From: Prevotella sp. UBA6387
GTDB taxonomy: Bacteria > Bacteroidota > Bacteroidia > Bacteroidales > Bacteroidaceae
Length of the DNA stretch: 14,965 nt
Direction: 5' to 3'
NCBI GenBank assembly: GCA_002437565.1
Contig: DJQL01000033.1
Location: 1 to 14,965, forward strand
Part shown: positions 14,001 through 14,965 of the stretch, one piece after another
Layout: each line of letters begins with the position of its first letter
Numbering within the stretch: the stretch's first letter is position 1
Notes under the pieces: model-generated
Told to the model about the DNA's origin: nothing
The model's input: only the letters and a program-made list of their open reading frames with translations
Database searches by the model: none
Translations under genes and position numbers: made by a program

Positions 14001-14854
14001 GTTCCTGCGATAGGCCAAGAGCCTGTGCCACCACCCATGCGGTCGCGTATCTCACCACCTGTTCCTGTCGCAGCACCGTTGAAAGGCTCAACAGTTGTTG
14101 GGAAGTTGTGCGTCTCAGCCTTGAGAGAAATGACACTCTCAATAGGTTTCACCTTGAAGTAGTCGGAAGTGGTCTGGTCTTCCGGGGCAAACTGTTCTAT
14201 CATTGGGCCTTGCGCAAAAGCTACATTGTCGCTATAAGCCGAGATGATTTTGCCTGGATGTTCTTTCGTTGTCTTCTTTATGAGTGAGAACAGGCTCGAC
14301 TCGCGTTCCTCGCCATCTATTATAAAGGTTCCGCCAAAAATCTTGTGGCGACAGTGCTCCGAATTGATCTGGGCGAAACCGAAAATCTCCGAGTCGGTAA
14401 GCGGACGGCCATTTTCTTTTTCTATTTTGTGCAGATACTCTATCTCTTCAGGACTCAAAGCCAAGCCTTCCTCCTCATTGTATTTCTCAATGTCCTCCAC
14501 ATGCTTGATTGGTTCCGGCTCGTGGTTGACCGTGAAGACCGACTGATCCAGCCCCTTGTACATGCGTTGCAGCATGCGGTCGTGGGTTGCATCTTCGCTT
14601 TTCACTGGAAAGTACTCCTCTATACGCGAAATGCCGGTGAGACTCATGTTTTGCGTGATCTCAACGGCATTAGTGCTCCAGGGGGTTATCATCTCTCGGC
14701 GTGGTCCTACAAAGAAACCATCAAGCTTCTCTGTTTCCAACAGCGTGGCGTCACCGTAAAGCCAGCAAAGAGCCTGCTTTTCCTTGTCACTGGGCTTATG
14801 GTCTATCTCAGTGGCAATAACATTCTCCTTGGGAGTCTTGAAGAAAAGAATCAT
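11051..14854 (-). CDS. purL: Phosphoribosylformylglycinamidine synthase, single-chain
   Basis: A 1267-residue cytosolic enzyme of purine synthesis that converts FGAR, ATP and glutamine to FGAM. The order follows the long PurL of proteobacteria and eukaryotes: a PurS-like N-terminal region (about 1-140), a linker, two AIRS-type synthetase halves and a C-terminal class I glutaminase. The FGAM motif QINSEHCRHK lies at 162-171, and SLKAETHNFP through GGEIRD at 243-271. The glutaminase nucleophile is C1113 in SLGICNGCQ, with H1226 and E1228 in MMPHPER completing the triad. The length is close to the 1295 residues of E. coli PurL. No key residue is missing. No other purine gene adjoins it here. The promoter box is about 44 bases upstream, and the 11006-11042 hairpin follows the stop. 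Confidence 0.97.
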   Translation of the reverse strand: MILFFKTPKENVIATEIDHKPSDKEKQALCWLYGDATLLETEKLDGFFVGPRREMITPWSTNAVEITQNMSLTGISRIEEYFPVKSEDATHDRMLQRMYKGLDQSVFTVNHEPEPIKHVEDIEKYNEEEGLALSPEEIEYLHKIEKENGRPLTDSEIFGFAQINSEHCRHKIFGGTFIIDGEERESSLFSLIKKTTKEHPGKIISAYSDNVAFAQGPMIEQFAPEDQTTSDYFKVKPIESVISLKAETHNFPTTVEPFNGAATGTGGEIRDRMGGGTGSWPIAGTAVYMTSYPRLKNDDGKPVRGFEQGIEPRKWLYQTPEEILIKASNGASDFGNKFGQPLITGSVLTFEYETSTGDTAVVESTKEDVQTPNEVYGYDKVIMLAGGVGYGKKRDCLKKEPKKGEDIVVVGGDNYRIGLGGGSVSSVDTGRYGTAVELNAVQRANPEMQKRAYNLVRALVEADNNPVTSIHDHGSAGHLNCLSELVEDCGGEIDMTKLPIGDKTLSAKEIIANESQERMGLLIEDEHVERVRKIAERERAPFYVVGQTTGDAHFSFVQGDGVKPFDLDVAQMFGHSPKTIMKDVTVEHHYEDATYSVEKIDEYLDNVLQLEAVACKDWLTNKVDRSVTGKIARQQTQGEVQLPLSDCGVVTLDYRGKAGIATALGHAPQAGLANPAAGSVLSVAESLTNIVWAPIAVDKDHPFPIENLNLSANWMWPCRSQKGEDARLYNAVQALSDFCCSLHLNVPTGKDSLSLSQQYPDGSKIIAPGTVIVTAGAEVSDVRKTVSPVMVNDKNSSLYYIDFSFDEQRLGGSAFAQALGKIGSDVPTVKNSEYFADCFNAIQDLIQKGWVMAGHDISAGGLITTLLEMTFANTEGGMHVNLHDIMQDNDDVVKMLFAENPGVVIQVSDTHKKELKEYFEQEGIAFAKIAYPTPSERKIVVVKDDWKHEFDIDALRDIWYKTSYLLDRRQSMNDMAHKRFLNYKKQPLEFNLGNFKGSFKALGLNPDRWKENDTIARPKAAIIREKGTNGDREMAYTLWLAGFDVKDVMMTDLISGRETLEEVNMIVFCGGFSNSDVLGSAKGWAGAFLFNPKAKEALDKFYARKDTLSLGICNGCQLMVELNLINPEHKNRAHLMHNVSQKFESAFLGLSIPQNNSVMLGSLSGDKLGIWVAHGEGRFSLPESEDHYNVVAKYNYAEYPGNPNGSDYNVAGICSADGRHLAMMPHPERAIFPWQNAYYPVNRRDDDVTPWIEAFVNARKWIEKHKG

Positions 14855-14897
14855 AATCTTTAGAGATTTATAAATGGGATTGTAATATTACTGCTTG

Positions 14898-14905
14898 CAA
14901 AATTA
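14898..14905 (-). promoter_or_regulatory. -7 box of the purL promoter
   Basis: On the minus strand TAATTTTG (14905-14898) matches TAnnTTTG. The start would fall near 14891, with a leader of about 36 bases. The -33 position reads TTCG rather than TTTG, so this element is weak. The leader is too short and too A/T-rich for a purine riboswitch, and I see no such fold. Confidence 0.55.
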
Positions 14906-14965
14906 ATAATATTTTTGCTAATAACACGAACACACTTCAAGTTATTTAATGTCATGTATAAACGT

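Noticed and set aside
14855..14897. Purine riboswitch upstream of purL
   Set aside because: The predicted leader is about 36 bases and A/T-rich, too short for a purine or PRPP/ppGpp riboswitch fold.

Overview
The window reads as an ordinary chromosomal segment from a member of the Bacteroidota, most likely order Bacteroidales and close to Prevotellaceae. The signs are promoters matching TTTG-N20-TAnnTTTG, starts without strong Shine-Dalgarno sequences, tRNAs without an encoded CCA, a DUF4252 protein, a Bacteroidota-type RF2 and a succinyl/acetyl-ornithine deacetylase of the Bacteroidales type. The genus is an inference. Nearly all bases are explained by housekeeping or metabolic genes. I saw no mobile element, CRISPR array, phage gene or defence system.

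Layout. Bases 1-130 hold a short intergenic repeat array: three 22-bp direct copies and one inverted copy. Then come two divergent tRNA genes, Phe(GAA) on the minus strand and Pro(CGG) on the plus strand, each with its own promoter and terminator. From 4726 down to 593 (minus strand) runs a tight operon: two tandem paralogous sodium-coupled amino acid transporters (NSS family), a membrane-anchored helix-hairpin-helix protein and a small exported DUF4252 protein. A promoter lies just upstream and a strong hairpin lies at the end.

From 8649 down to 4854 (minus strand) lie a long-chain acyl-CoA synthetase, prfB (release factor 2, with no programmed frameshift), a 64-residue predicted tail-anchored membrane protein followed by a terminator, and a CYTH/triphosphate tunnel enzyme. 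Divergent from the acyl-CoA synthetase is a plus-strand M20 deacetylase (argE-like, 8764-9816). It converges, with only 15 bases between stop codons, on a split CHR-family (chromate transporter-like) pair whose genes overlap by 4 bases. Upstream of that pair on the same strand is purL (FGAM synthase, one long chain), whose promoter is near the right edge.

Working together: purL supplies purine synthesis, the argE-like enzyme arginine synthesis, the ligase activates fatty acids, prfB terminates translation, and the NSS pair probably imports amino acids. The least explained parts are the repeat array at the left edge, the transporter/HhH/DUF4252 operon, the small membrane protein, and the hairpin between purL and the CHR pair.
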